A stretch of 64,000 nucleotides of DNA from Sanderia malayensis (taxonomy: Eukaryota > Cnidaria > Scyphozoa > Semaeostomeae > Pelagiidae), in the NCBI GenBank assembly GCA_013076295.1, contig RQOL01000427.1, positions 1 to 64,000 on the forward strand, read 5' to 3'. Shown one piece after another: positions 1-13,200 of the stretch (within the stretch, counting starts at the first letter, position 1; each line of letters begins with the position of its first letter). The translations under genes and the position numbers were made by a program. Under the pieces are notes generated by a model that ran no database searches, was not told where the DNA came from, and was given only the letters and a program-made list of their open reading frames with translations.

Positions 1-228
1 CAAACTGTGCAATTACAAGAGAGAAGGCAAAAGAATCAATTGTGTTATCAATTCGATTTGTGTTCTTTATTAAGAAGATTTGAATACACATATAACAGAA
101 ATAATAGTCAGCTTAAATGCTTACCATTGAAAGATGTAGAAGATTGTTTCTGACCTTTAAAAAGATAAAACAATTATGAAATGGTGCACTCGTAAAATGG
201 TCAAGTTTGTCTAAAAATTAATGTATAA

Positions 229-831
229 TTATAAGTACACAAGCTTACATTGTTCCTTTTGAATAAATGTTTTGAATATTTTGGTAACCAAAGTTCCATT
301 CTCACTGGCTAAAAAACTACTTCCACATGATTCATCTGGGCTATATGTCCACAATGTGTTTTTTTTTTCGTTGATGTGAAAGCCAATTACTATCAACTCA
401 CAGTTTTGATTTTGAAACATCATGTCAATCTGAAAATTGAAGAAAAGAAGCTGAGCTGCAAAGGATGCAGTAATTTTGATTAGAAGTAATGCAGTTGATA
501 TTCTTCTGTAGCTGCTTTAATACTACAATTTGTAAGCCCAAAAAGTCAACATTATGCCACTTGTCTATTGCTGATTTTATAACATATTGGAATAATTCAA
601 TTTGTAAAAGCAACCATGAAAATTTTGGCTGCTCTAATTTGCCATACCCACCCTGTTTTTCAATATACGTTTATCTTCATGAAAACTGTTTTTTGTCTTT
701 CTGATGGTTTTTTTCCGCTTGGGGAATTCTTGCAAACATCCAATACAACTTAGGCGTCTTATATTGTTTGTGGTATTGCAATTTGGACATACTTTTAAAG
801 TGTTGTTCTGGGAAATCATCAATAAATCCAT
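229..831 (-). pseudogene. Possible zinc-ribbon gene fragment
   Basis: Three adjacent minus-strand open stretches. The upstream one (about 655-807) carries a CPNC-x11-CIGC pair of cysteine knuckles followed by a run of lysines and arginines, and starts after a plausible acceptor (TTTCCCAG). The next stretch (about 430-660) is open but lies one base out of frame, with a possible acceptor CAG at the junction. The last (229-423) is joined by TTTTCAG near 430 and ends at a TAA near 227. This could be three exons of a small gene or a decayed repeat-derived gene. I do not recognise the family; the four-cysteine ribbon is the only interpretable feature. Confidence 0.3.
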
Positions 832-1967
832 GTATACATTAACAATTCATATTATATCAAATTAGTTGATTGCAGATTCTTCATGTATCATATTGTCAGG
901 ATTTACATTTCGAAATAAAATACATGTAAATTCAATGAAAAAGGAATGTTACTCTATGTTACTCTTCAACTTGGCAAGAAGGCTTTTTGATATGTGGGGT
1001 GGGGGCCTATAGCAATTACATAGGTAATTGCCCTGGACAGAAAAGAGACAATTTTAAGGTGACAGAATATAAAAACAAACTCCTCTTACAGACGACATGC
1101 TGAATTCAAAAGAATCGGTAATTTTTCCAATCCAAAAAATATTGTTTTGTTCCAAAATCTCAACAATACACGTGTTCACTGCGCAGAAAGAACAATTTAT
1201 TCGACTACAGCGCAGTGGTCAATCTTACAGACATGTTTTCCGTAATGTGAACAACTTTGAAACGGAATATATATCCGTATCCGTTGTGAGACGGAGTTGG
1301 ATGTTTGGTGTTGGATCACTTTTGTTAAACAATCAATTGTCTGGTTACAAAGGACCATCACATGAATATTTAACTCCGAACAACATAAAGCGTCAATATA
1401 GCATGTGTTCTATGGTTATATTGCTTGTTTTGCGATTGAGACAGCCACTCCAAACGTGATTGCTAGTTGTAAAGTAATCGGTGTTTTTAAATTATGAACG
1501 AGATTTCATCTATTAATATGCTGAGTGGATTATACTGAACGCTGAAAAGTTGGCTTTGAATTAGAGGAAGAATTTCGATACTGTTTTATTTGATTATGTG
1601 ATGATATTGAAAGCAAAGTGAACAGCTGCGTGGAAGTTTTTGATTTAAACAAATCTTTTCTTTCTTCGAAGGACAGGTGACTTTTGTTTTTATTTGATTT
1701 CTGCATGACCTTTTGACCGAATTATTATTCTCAATTGCTTGACTATCGGTTGGGATTATAAACACTGAAGATAAACTGTATTCTATGAATGACATAAGGT
1801 ACATAGATTATAAAGTAGATGGAATATTATCCAAAGAAGATAAAATTACAATCTGTACAAGAAAAGACTAAAACCAAAACTAATCTTAACTATTTACTTC
1901 ATTAGCAATTCGCACACTGGCATTCATAACAAAGAAATGTTCGTACATTAAATGTCATTAATCCTAT

Positions 1968-1995
1968 TTAGTTAGTTAGTTAGTTAGTTAGTTAA
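1968..1995. repeat. TAGT microsatellite
   Basis: About seven tandem copies of TAGT in AT-rich non-coding DNA. Confidence 0.85.
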
Positions 1996-2326
1996 TTTTA
2001 GTGCATTTTGTTGATATTTAGTTGTTTTAGTTAGCTTTTAGCAACGCTATAACAAATTGTTAGCGACCAACGTAAACGAAAGCAATTTTAAAAAATTAGT
2101 AATTTCCCAATAAAACTAATATTTCAGCTTTGCAACCTAAATATCTGGCCTCTTGAAAGTTTCTTTACAATTGGGTAAATTACCCCCATTTTGGTGTTGC
2201 TGGGGCTAAACCCAGATAAAACAAGTGGATTGTTTGATCTCGGGAGTAGTGTGGTTGTTGATATTTTAACTGATGAACAAATAATGTGAAAAAACAAGCA
2301 AACATTTAGTTGGCTCTTTGTACATA

Positions 2327-2537
2327 GCAACAGGTGTACACACTACACAAACTAACCCGGGGCGAAACCGAGTTAGTTTAACCCGGGCGAACCCACCTCT
2401 GTTACAGGGTCAGTTTAAAGTGGGTCGACACCGGGGCGAACCCGGGTTAGTTGCGTTTACACTACAAAAATCTAACGTGGGATATAAACTAACTCGGGTT
2501 CGCCCCGAGTTGGTTTGTGTTGCGTAAACAGGGCTTT
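2327..2537. mobile_element. Small inverted-repeat element (MITE-like)
   Basis: The left end reads ...ACACAAACTAACCCGGGGCG and the right end ...CGCCCCGAGTTGGTTTGTGT, which are inverted, imperfect copies of each other. The element is locally GC-rich and contains further copies of the CCCGGGCGAACC core. Its short open frame is a by-product of the repeats. No clear target duplication was seen. Confidence 0.5.
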
Positions 2538-2930
2538 TATGATATTATTTGAATTTTGAGTAAAACATGTTGTTGTCACTTGAAAGTTGATAAAGGGAAG
2601 AAATCGTTTGACTGCGCGACTTAATTATTTTTGTCAAAGCTAGAACATTTCGACAGAGAACGAATGCTAAGTTTTATGCTAAAACGCAACAAATAGCGAT
2701 AAAGAGGTTAAAATGCTTGAATTTCAACTGTTATTATAAGTTATTGAAGTATACATTGTTAAATTGTTTTCTTTGTAATGGACAACTAAGTGTTCTAATT
2801 GTTAAATAGTCATGAACAGTAATAGTCATGAACAGTAACATGTCCTTGACCTACAAAATCTGTAACGGTTAATAATAAGAATAATAATAATAAACGATTA
2901 CAATATTTCATGAATGTGTTTATATTTTAG

Positions 2931-4225
2931 GGTCTTCTTTCAAAGAGTTTTAGTCACGAGGAGAAGTCTTCGTCACAAGTGTCAGAAAGAAACGCGAGAG
3001 AAAATAATTCGAAGCAACACAGACAAGTGACGAAATCAAATCGACTACACTTTGATAATGATGATGTTGATGATGTTGATGATGATGGTGATGAAAAGGT
3101 ACCATTGCCGTCCATTTTCATTGGTTTGCCTTCGAAAAGCCCGCCATTAAGATCTGGTAAACACGCCGCGAATAGAAACGATTTCGTGAAAAAGAAGTCC
3201 TACGAGAGTTCGGAAAGCAAAGTAGAAAGCTACAGATCGAGACTTGTCAATGATATTTTGAAGAAGATGGAATACTCTCCAAAAAGGCAGCGGGAAGAAC
3301 TCGAGACTCCTGGCCTACCATTATCACTGGATCGAGATGGTAATTCGAAATGTATTGGAGAATATGTCCATGGAAAGATATCCGTGGATAAATTCAAAGC
3401 AAGAGACAGTTTCAAAGCCAAATTCGACTTAGGAAGGATTTGCGATATTCCTGTCGCGGAAAGTCCAAAAGTTACGGAGATGGTTCAACAACACACATCT
3501 CTGACATTGAAATCTTCAAATTTCGACAGCTCAAAGAAATTATTATCTGAAAATAATTCTAATTATGATATCATTGGTCACAAATTTACTGGTAATGATC
3601 AGCAAACACCTCATAAAGATAGTCCGAATCATTCCAGAGACGCAAAGGTTATTGAAAACAATGGTAGTTATCTGGATTCTTCTTCAATAGCCTCGAATGG
3701 GATTAAGAACGGCATTCAGCGCCATGATAAATTCACTTCGCCTCGGTATTTGAACCTTGCTGGCATCTCAAGGTGCGCAAAATCCCCGAGTTATTACAGC
3801 CATAAGATTCCAAAGAGCGTCACGGAAACGCCAATTAAAGAGCTTAACTTTTCCATGGACATTTTCAACAATACGGAAACTCCGAACGAATTATTGGAAG
3901 ATAAACGAAAGCGAGGTCCGATCAACATGGAAGAGAGACAGATTCAAAATGGCAGCGTAAACCGCAAAGCACGTGGACCAAATGCGACTGTATCACCAGG
4001 AGGCTATGATTTCGGACGATTCTCGAGGATATATGAAGATTCAGTCTCGAGAGAAGAGTCTACCAACACTCCGACAAAGCTTCAAATTGATTATGATGAG
4101 CTTAGCTTTAATGGCAGAGCGTCTGCTGATGTTTCGCGTCGTTTATCGCGCTATTTAGTTCACAATCATGGCCTGAATCAAGAAAACAGCGCATTTGATC
4201 CCCAATCAATCAGTGAAATAAATCG
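2931..4225 (+). CDS. SFI1: SFI1-like gene exon block 1: acidic, S/T-P-rich N-terminal exon
   Basis: A single 1295-nt exon, entered in phase 0 at acceptor TATATTTTAG (2930) and left in phase 2 at donor CG|GTTAGT. It has no Sfi1 repeats. It begins with a low-complexity aspartate run (codons GAT GAT GTT, about 3055-3095) and then carries many serine/threonine-proline sites (YSPKR, KSPSYYS, TETPIKE and similar), suggesting a disordered, phosphorylated N-terminal region. A GTG at 2979 marks a longest-ORF start only; the frame continues upstream to the acceptor. Confidence 0.75.
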
Positions 4226-7200
4226 GTTAGTTATATCAATTGTTGATATTTATTTACCCCGGTATTTGGTTAGTTTGTCTCTTTAATTGGTGCTGTATTT
4301 CCATGGGTAATAGAATTGCAAGGCTATTGCAGTGAAACCTCAATTATATCGAGTTACCATGCAAGGTATCAAACATGAAACTACCTATGTGAGCCACGTG
4401 GAACATACGGTGATGTAGCCGTGTGCTCCACGGTTGAGGCGTTTTCTCCGACTGAATTGAGGCTATGCCTTCAGTTAGTTCGAACCCGAATACCGCTAGT
4501 ACCACGAAAATTGTCAGCCATTCTTCCGAGAATTTTAAGGGGCATGGTTTATGCCAACTGGCCGATATTGTTGACAGTTATCTAACAACTGAAGTGGCTA
4601 TCCGTAAAATTATAGGAATTAACCTCGTTGTACAATTTCATACAAATTACAATATGTCAATGTAATGAAGAATGACACACTACCAATCTTACACAATTGC
4701 ACGCTGTTTATAGACCAATACCATTGCCACTGCGAAGGAGCTTGTCAATTGGGTTATACGCTGTGCAAGTTACAGACAGGCAGAATCGCCAGGATGATTC
4801 CAACAAATACACCGAGACAATCGCTCAGGTATTATAGTTAGCATGTTCAGCTGCGTTGTACCTCGCCTTCACTGCATCGCATCACTCTTACAACGCTCTT
4901 TAAAAATCTGGTGCGATAGTGTTTGTATTGAAGTTTTCGTTGCAGGCAAGAGCCTTTCGACAATGGTGCGTCATGTTCCGCTTGAGGCAAATGATAAAGA
5001 ACGAAGAACAGATGAAGCTCAAAAGGTTAGAGAGTTCTCTTGTCTTTAGTTCGCAAATTGTCCCAGCTGTACTTCTTATGGCAACAAAGATTATTCAAAT
5101 ATCCGTTTATTATCTCATTTCTATTATTTTATTTCATTAGCTACTCCCGATAAAGGGGGCTAGTTTGAAGGGGCCTTTTAAATTTTGGTCAGAGTTATTA
5201 ATCATAAATCGAATACCCTGGAACACCCATCTTTCTTCCTCAATTTCTTTGATTTCATTCTTGATTTTATTCTTGATATCTCGAATTGTTTTATTCGGCC
5301 CTTTGATTGTTCGACTAATGATTTTATGTACATCAAATCGCCCTCTTTTCCATTTAAGAGCAAACGAACATTGGAAATTAACACAATTAAAGAGAACATT
5401 CAATGTAATGCGCAGTGTTCAGCAAGACAAGGACGTCATGGCTAAAGATTTCCACGAGACTAGAACAATTGGGAAAGCATTCAACGCTTTTGTATCAGTG
5501 ACGGTATCAAGGAAGCAGCTACTGAGAGAGCACTTAGAGAAACGAAGAGGAAAGGCGCTTGCTACTGCATGGCTAAAGGTACGCTCTCCATATGAATTCA
5601 TTTGTTATGTTTCATTGCAGAACGAAAACGCCGCAACAGAGCGTTATGGGGCGCTTTTTATTAAACTGCAGCTTGCATCCGTATGCGTTATATTTTAAAG
5701 CCAGTTCATCATGTTTTATATTTCTGTCCACCTTTTCATAGTATAAACCACCTTTTTCATATTTATAACCACCGTTGACGTGCAATCGACTTTGTTTAAT
5801 TCGAACACCCCGGGGAAGCATGAAATTTTCGAAATACAAAAAGTTCGAGTTATAGAGGTTTGTTTGGTGAGGATTGGTTCTTCAGTGATCTTTGATGAGA
5901 CGGAGAATTTCGTTCGAATTACACGAGTTCGAACCATGTAAATGTGACTGTACTTGAATCCATGATTCTATGAATGAAGGCTACACTTCATGACGAACAC
6001 TCTTGATAATGAGCTCCAGAATGAACTATTAGTTCCTTTAGTGGCTTCATAGTAAATTGTGATGTTATTACAGTGAGCTGCCACGATTGCAAGGTAATTT
6101 GGGGTCTTTTCAGGTCAACCATGACAGGATGAAACTGTACTTTCATTTGAGCATGCGTATTCTGCATAGGGTTCTGCATAGGCTTCTGCATAGGGTTCTG
6201 CATAGGGTTCTGCATAGGCTTCTGCATAGGCTTCTGCATAGGCTTCTGCATAGGCTTCTGCATAGGCTTCTGCATAGGCTTTTTTTATCAAACTTGTGTT
6301 TATTTTATTTTAGTGGACAACGGCCGTGCAGATGGTGACGAAGGACAGGATGAAGACTTTATTTACAAAATGGAAAGAGAAACATCTCACAGTGAAAAGG
6401 TAAGATCTTATATTATACCACACCGAGTCCCCATATATTGGAGCTTGCAATTTTGTACAACCTATTGTTCTTGGACAAAGAGTATTGTATACTAACAAAC
6501 AACAGCTATTGCTTAAGAGCATATAGTTATATTCTTTGTTATATCCATCATTGTGTAGAGAATTGCTGCTGGAAAAATCAACAGAGAGACAAGCTACAGC
6601 GACATTTTATTACAAATGGAAAATGACGTATACATTGGAGCAACAAGATAGCATTTCATCATTGCATTTCAAGTAAGCATTACTCCATGCACTGCAATCT
6701 GTATACAATGATAGGAATTACTTTTGGAGTGGAGACTCAAGTGGAGACTTTTATTTAAGGGACAGTTTCGATCAACCGAAAACTGTTTTCGTCTCTTTCC
6801 AAAAGCAACCTCAGTGTAACAGACACTTCGATTGTGAACAAAGAACATTTGTGCCTGTACTTGACTGTGAAAATTGTTTTGGGATGTTCAGTTTTTTTTA
6901 TTAAAGTAATGTCTTTGTGTTACGGAATTTTTCTCTCAGAATTGTTTTGCTCTCCAAGTGCTGGCAGTTTTGGAGAGTGTATACGGCGGAAAGAAGGATG
7001 AAGCAGCGCATGACAAATGTTGCTAGGTAACTAAAGAAAGCAATTTTTTATAAAGCATAACACTGGGTATACGCACACAATTTATCTTTCTTAAATTTCT
7101 CGATGATTGCTTTTGCTTCATGTTTAACAGCATCACCTTTGACCATTGCTTGAACAATGATTTCACTAGTATTTGTACTAGTTCTTGATTAAACGACTCA

Positions 7201-10200
7201 TTATATATACTTGAGTAAATGACTTTCCTAAGAAACAGTTTTACTGTTAAATTCGCTACTGGTTTCTTTCTATAGAATTCATTATGAGCAGCGTTCCCTG
7301 AGCTGTACATTTATTCAGTGGAAGCAAGCAGTTTACAACGGTTCAAAGCTAACACAGCAACTAGAGTAAGCAGTCCAAAATCTTAATCGCTTTCTTGCTT
7401 TGTTACGGGGCTAGTTAATTTTCAACCTTGTTAGCATATATAATAACTTTTATTTTATCTTATGTATAATTAATGCAAATTAACGCTCTCTCGCTTTGTT
7501 ACAGGGCTTGTTAATTTTCAACCTTGTTAGCATATATAATTAACTTTTATTTTAACGTTTATTACTTTCGTTTTTTTCTTATTTCAGCAAACGTTTAGTA
7601 ACCAAGGTTTTCTATGCATGGAAGAGCTGGGCAGCTTACTCAAAGTTTGTATCATTACTATTGTTCCTATCATATACTCTTCTGTACATATAGCTATAAC
7701 ATGCGACATACACATTAGTTTTCGTCCCTAAGATTTCAGCCATTCAAATCGCAAATACTTAAGCCGCTATCTTGAAGTTATAAATCAACATTATGTTTTT
7801 AATGTTTCTATTGTCGATTGAATGCTAGGGTGCTAGGACAAAGACAGTTAAGCGCGTGCAAAGAATATCGCAACAGAAGCATAATCCGCGCAACTATGAA
7901 TCGCTGGAGAATGCAACTGAAAGTAAGAAGTACCTTGAAATCTACCAAAGAGAATCAATTAAGGTACGTAATCTATTATTATGCATCTAGAGCATTAGAT
8001 TACAGAATTATAAGTTGAGCTTGAACCTATGACTTTCAGTTCAAGGCAAGATCTTAACCGCACTCGGACCGAGTCTTGTTAAGTATCAAATCTCTGTTTT
8101 CTTGTTCTCTTTGCCGAGTGTAAGCTATGAAGCTTAGTTACTACAGAGAATCTACCTTGCCTAGATCACCTTACAGTTACTTATCGACAAGACTAGATAT
8201 TTGGGGTTGACATCCGTGCAGTTTAGTTGTTCACTGTAGTTTACAGTGGTAGTATCAGCAAATTAAGGGGGTAGCAGGGTGTTTTTTAAGTTGAATGCTC
8301 ATGATTTATTGTTTGATTTTGTAGGAGAGCATTCCAACTGTGGAGCTTGCGATTGAAGAGGAAAACCTTGCACAGGAAACTTTGCAAAGCTCAAGGAAGA
8401 AAGGTAATTCATGATTTTCAATTCAGTTAACCCCAGTAACATCAGAATCCAGTAACGTCATCACAGACCGAACATATGGCTGACCTACTTTATCACCAAT
8501 TTTTATGAGTGCATGGGGAATGTTTTCTAATGGCAATTTGTCTTATGCAATGTTCTACCATATCCTACATTTGGAATTGCATTGGTATTATACAGTAGGT
8601 CTCCGCATTTAAAAAAGCTGACATATAAGAGGTCTCACCATGTTTGTTTGAAGAGAACAATAGGCTGCATTAAAAGGTCTTATTATATGCGAGGACATGC
8701 TATATATATTTGGGCTGTTTAGTATGGTGCTGGCTATACTATGTAATATAGTGCCTATGCATTATATATCTTGATGTGTTATTGCAGCTCTGCAGCCACT
8801 CTGCATGGTAGCCTTTCTTTGACTATTTCACTGTTTATGGTAATGCTACTGCTGTTGATATTTTATGATGCTATCTGTTTCCTCAGGCAAGGCAGAGTAG
8901 ATGCTTTGCATCCTGGTTGGATTATGCAAGGCATATGAAGGAACGAAGGGATAAGTTTCAGAAAATTATTATGCGTTTGAAGTTGAAAGCACTGTTCTTG
9001 AAGTGGAGAGAGTATGCCAACAAATCACGTCAGCTTGGGTATGTGATTTCATTAATTTTTTTCTTTCTTAACTTCTTCATTAATCTCTGCTTCGTCTTCA
9101 GATTCGTCATTTTCTTATCTTCTTCTTGCCCTTTTCTTCTACATCATTATATTCTTTGTCTTCTTCTTGTTCTTCTTTTCTCTCTTCTTCATTTTTATCT
9201 TTTTTGTTTTCCTTTTGTTCCCCGTTTTTGCTTTCTTCATTTTTCTTGTGATTTCACTAATTTAATTCTCTCTTAACTTCATCATTAATATCTGCTTTGT
9301 TCTTTAATTTCTTCATTTTCTTCTTCTTCTTGTTTTTCTTGTCTCTCTTCATTTTTCTAAATCATCACGATCTTTTTTGCTTGTTCTTCTTCTTTATTCC
9401 TCTCCCTTTGTTCATTCCTCTGCATCACCACCTTCTTTGCTTTCTCCTTCTTCTTCTTTTCTCGCCTTTTTTCTACATCATCACTTTCCTTGTCTTCTTC
9501 TTGTTTCTTTCTCTCTTTTCTTCTTCATCATTATCTTTCTTGTCTTCTTTTCTTCCTCATCTTTGCTTTCTTATTTCTTCAACATCATCATCTTCACCTC
9601 CCCTCGTTGTATTTTCATTTTTCTCTTCAACTTTGATTAATCTCTTAACACTGGCATTAAGCACTGTTATGTTTATCTAACAGTTAGGACAATTAGTCAC
9701 TCTTTGCTCTAACGTTTAGTCTCAATAGCTCTCGAAGTCTATTTACTCCTTATTAAATCTTACAGGCAATGTGCTATGGCTTTAGATCAACTACAATCTA
9801 GAAGGATTCTTCAAACTGGATTCACTCGTTGGAAAAAGGCCCTTGAAATCAACTACTTTACGAGAAGCACCGCAGAAGCAAGAACTCTGAGAGCCGTCAG
9901 GTATATTTTACACTTTACCCTTCACAATGTCTTCAATCTGCTTGCAGTAATCGATGCAAGCTATGCTAGTTGTCCTCTTGAGGTAATTGCTATTCATAGC
10001 ACATGTAGTCCTCGGTAGTATAGTGGTGAGTATCCCCGCCTGTCACGCGGGAGACCGGGGTTCAATTCCCCGCCGGGGAGGATATTTTTACAATTTTATC
10101 TTTGGCAACTCGTGTTTTATGCTAGTGACTCTCCAGCTGAAAATGCAATTATTTATTTTTCAGACGTGCTGCAATGCGATGGAGAAACAAAGTTAAAAAG

Positions 10201-13200
10201 AAACATTTGAATGAAAGACTGGCCCACGCAACGCCTACATTCATGCATCTTACATTAAAGGGTAACAGTTTAAAACTTCACGGCTATAGATGTTGGGCAA
10301 TCGAAGTGATATCAAACGATTGTCCAAGTCGATCATTGATGCAACTTGCATCAAATGAATTAATGTTTATGTCTGTTAACAAATGCGTATATTGTATAGA
10401 AATGTCCAGTATCCTTATGAAAATTGATTATAGTGGAGTCTTAATACAGTAGAATCTCCATTAACAGACACCTCCGAATAACAGACAAATGATATTGTCC
10501 TAAAATTTCTTTTGGGACAATTCTTTCAACATCATTGGTCTCTTGGTTGTCTGTCACATGGGGATTCTACTGTAATCGTATTCATATCAATGACAACTTA
10601 GCTTGTATATATGAGCCATTCCATGGTAAACATATTCATACCAATGGCAACTTAGCTTGCATACGTGAGCCATCCCATGGTAAACGTATTCATACCAATG
10701 GCAACTTAGCTTGTATACGTGAGCCATCCCATGGTAAACGTATTCATACCAATGGCAACTTAGCTTGCATATGTGAGCCATTCCATTGTAAACATATTCA
10801 TACCAATGGCAACTTAGCTTGCATATGTGAGCCATCCCATGGTAAACGTATTCATCCCAATGGCAACTTAGCTTGTATATGTGAGCCATTCCATGGTAAA
10901 CGTATTCATACCAATGGCAACTTAGCTTGTATATGTGAGCCATTCCATGGTAAACGTATTCATCCCAATGGCAACTTAGCTTGTATATGTGAGCCATTCC
11001 ATGGTATACTATAGCATGCTTCATTGTTTACAGCTTCGTTTAAAAGATGGATTTATGAGAAGCGACAAGTGGAAAAGGGAAAACAGAGAGCTCTTGTTGT
11101 TGCCTCGTTGCTGAAAGGAGGCCAATTGTCGAGAGCGTTCTCTGCCTGGAGAATCGTGACGCAAGAAGATCGAATCATTCACCACATGGTAGCAAGGAAG
11201 CAGAGACGGGACCTCGCTTGGTAAGCTCAATGGCATTACCCATTATTTCAACTGTTGTCGTCGTAAAGATATCAAGTATAATTGATGTTGGTTCGGGAGG
11301 GACACTGTTACATTGGAGCCTTGCATGTTGTAGGATTATCCAACAACTATCGTTTGCTGTCTTAGTCTAATCAAGGAGCCCCGTGGTCTAGATATTTACT
11401 AATTAGCAGGACTAGCCTTGGTTTTTGTGATTTTTCAGGGTGTTTGATTCATGGAGACTTGTCTTGACGCGAAAGAAAGTTTCTCGGCAATATCGATATG
11501 TCAATGAAATTGGAAGACTTCAGAAGGTCTTTTCGATGTGGAGGTAAAGTCAATGTTTTTATTGTGTATCCAATGTTTAATTCTCCAATGATCACAAGTA
11601 TTTGATACGGTTTAAAATCGATGTAGCTAATAGTAATGTGATATAAAAGTGGACTTGCAATTGAATCGCATTACGTCATATTCCGGGTCACTCGGAATTT
11701 CACTAAGTCGGAGTGATTTTCAATACCTGTTGGATTTGTAATCAGGAAAATCGCTTAAGTCGGATATTCATTTGGTCGGACCAATTTCCTATCCCTCTTG
11801 AAGGTTCAACTTTACAGAATTTAACCCTTCGTTTTTATTGCTTCATTTTTACTGTGTAACTCAAAGCAAAAGGATATCAGGCATTCATTTTTTTCTCTCC
11901 TTGTTATCAACCTTCCCTGCTTTGTTTTTTCTTTTATATTTATACCTAATTTCTTCTCTTCTTTTTCTGTTTCTGTTTTTTGACTTTTGTGCAGTTCGAC
12001 TTGTTTTGTGTACATATTAATCTGTTTGTCGTCTTCTTTTTCTTTGTTAGCTATCCAAGATCTTGATAGTCAGTAGTTTATAGTTTGTTTATATTCTTTT
12101 CTTTTTATATTTAATGTTATTCTTAGTTTTTAGTTATCCTTATCCTTTAATTATCATTTTTTGATTATCTTTTTTTCACTATCTCCCCATCGATTAAAGC
12201 CAAAAATCCCCGAAAAAGTGTGAATTTCTCTCATTTACTCAAGTTTGGATTTCTCTCTTAATGGCTATGCTTGTTTTAACAGAGCTAAGGCACAGTCAAT
12301 TCAACGTGAAAGAAATGAAAACCAGTCGATGATAAATGCTATTCTTGCTAAATCCATTTCAAATTGGAAAGGTATAATATCACTCTTTTCTCATTAGTGT
12401 ACAGCCGTTCTTTTGCACAAATGCTTCTCTATTTCAAAGGTTTTTTCTGTGTATGCTCTACCAAGTCTTTCCTGCCATTTTATAAAGTCTTTGTGGTTTT
12501 AAATTAGACTCTTGAAAAAAAGCTAAAGATACCGTATTCCTCTATCAAACGTTTCCTTTCTGTTGGCTTTTGATAAGATGGTTATCGAAGTCCAAAGAAA
12601 GTCTGTCTGAGCCCAAATGTTTCTTTGAAGGTCGTTATTCAATAATGCCCGCCCATCAAAAGAGACATATCAGCCAAATCATAATTCATAATGTTGATGA
12701 TGATTACAATCATCAGTTGTCTTCTCTTCATAGATTATATTGCTGAACTGAAGCGTCGTAAGTTGGATCTCGCTAGACGTTGTTTCTTGCAATGGCGAAG
12801 AAAAGTATCTGAAGTAGCAGATATGAAAGAAAACGAAAGAGGAATGGAGGTAGGCCTTTGCTACAAACTGAATAATGTTTACCATGTCTGATTATAAATG
12901 CAATTGAGCTCTGATGTAACTCTATGAATCCTAATGTAATCCAATGAATCCTAATGTAATCCAATGAATCCCAATGAATCTCAGTGTAATTCAAATGAAT
13001 TCCTATTGTTTATTCTATATCTTATATTTTTTTATAATTGTTCTCTTTCCCTTAGGCCCGAATTCATCTTCTTTTAAAATTGAAATTCAAAACATGGTTG
13101 GAGCAAACTTCGTATCTTCGTAAAAAACGATTGACCATAGAAAAGGCAGCTGAATGGTTCCGCGTGAATAAACTAAAAAGAAAAATGATGAAATCTTGGA

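Larger units (their letters stand above)
1..2930. other. Region upstream of the first recognised SFI1-like exon
   Basis: Apart from the zinc-ribbon fragment, this stretch holds a TAGT microsatellite (about 1968-1995), a foldback repeat (about 2327-2537) and AT-rich sequence. An open frame at 1097-1459 has no similarity I recognise and no good donor. The first SFI1-like exon starts at an acceptor at 2930 and has no initiator, so at least one 5' exon should lie here or left of the window. Confidence 0.5.

Noticed and set aside
1097..1459. 120-codon frame as the missing SFI1 first exon
   Set aside because: No credible donor near its end and no phase evidence joining it to 2931.
5988..6338. Repetitive frames MQKP and LLHR
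   Set aside because: Translations of a 12-bp tandem repeat that ends before SFI1-like exon 6.
9297..9680. 127-codon F/L/S-rich frame, looks like membrane protein
   Set aside because: Low-complexity pyrimidine tract in an intron; three overlapping frames are all open.
10535..11024. Array of regularly spaced repeats (possible CRISPR or repeat protein)
   Set aside because: Units are contiguous 57-bp tandem copies with no unique spacers, inside a eukaryotic intron; open frames on both strands follow from the unit length.
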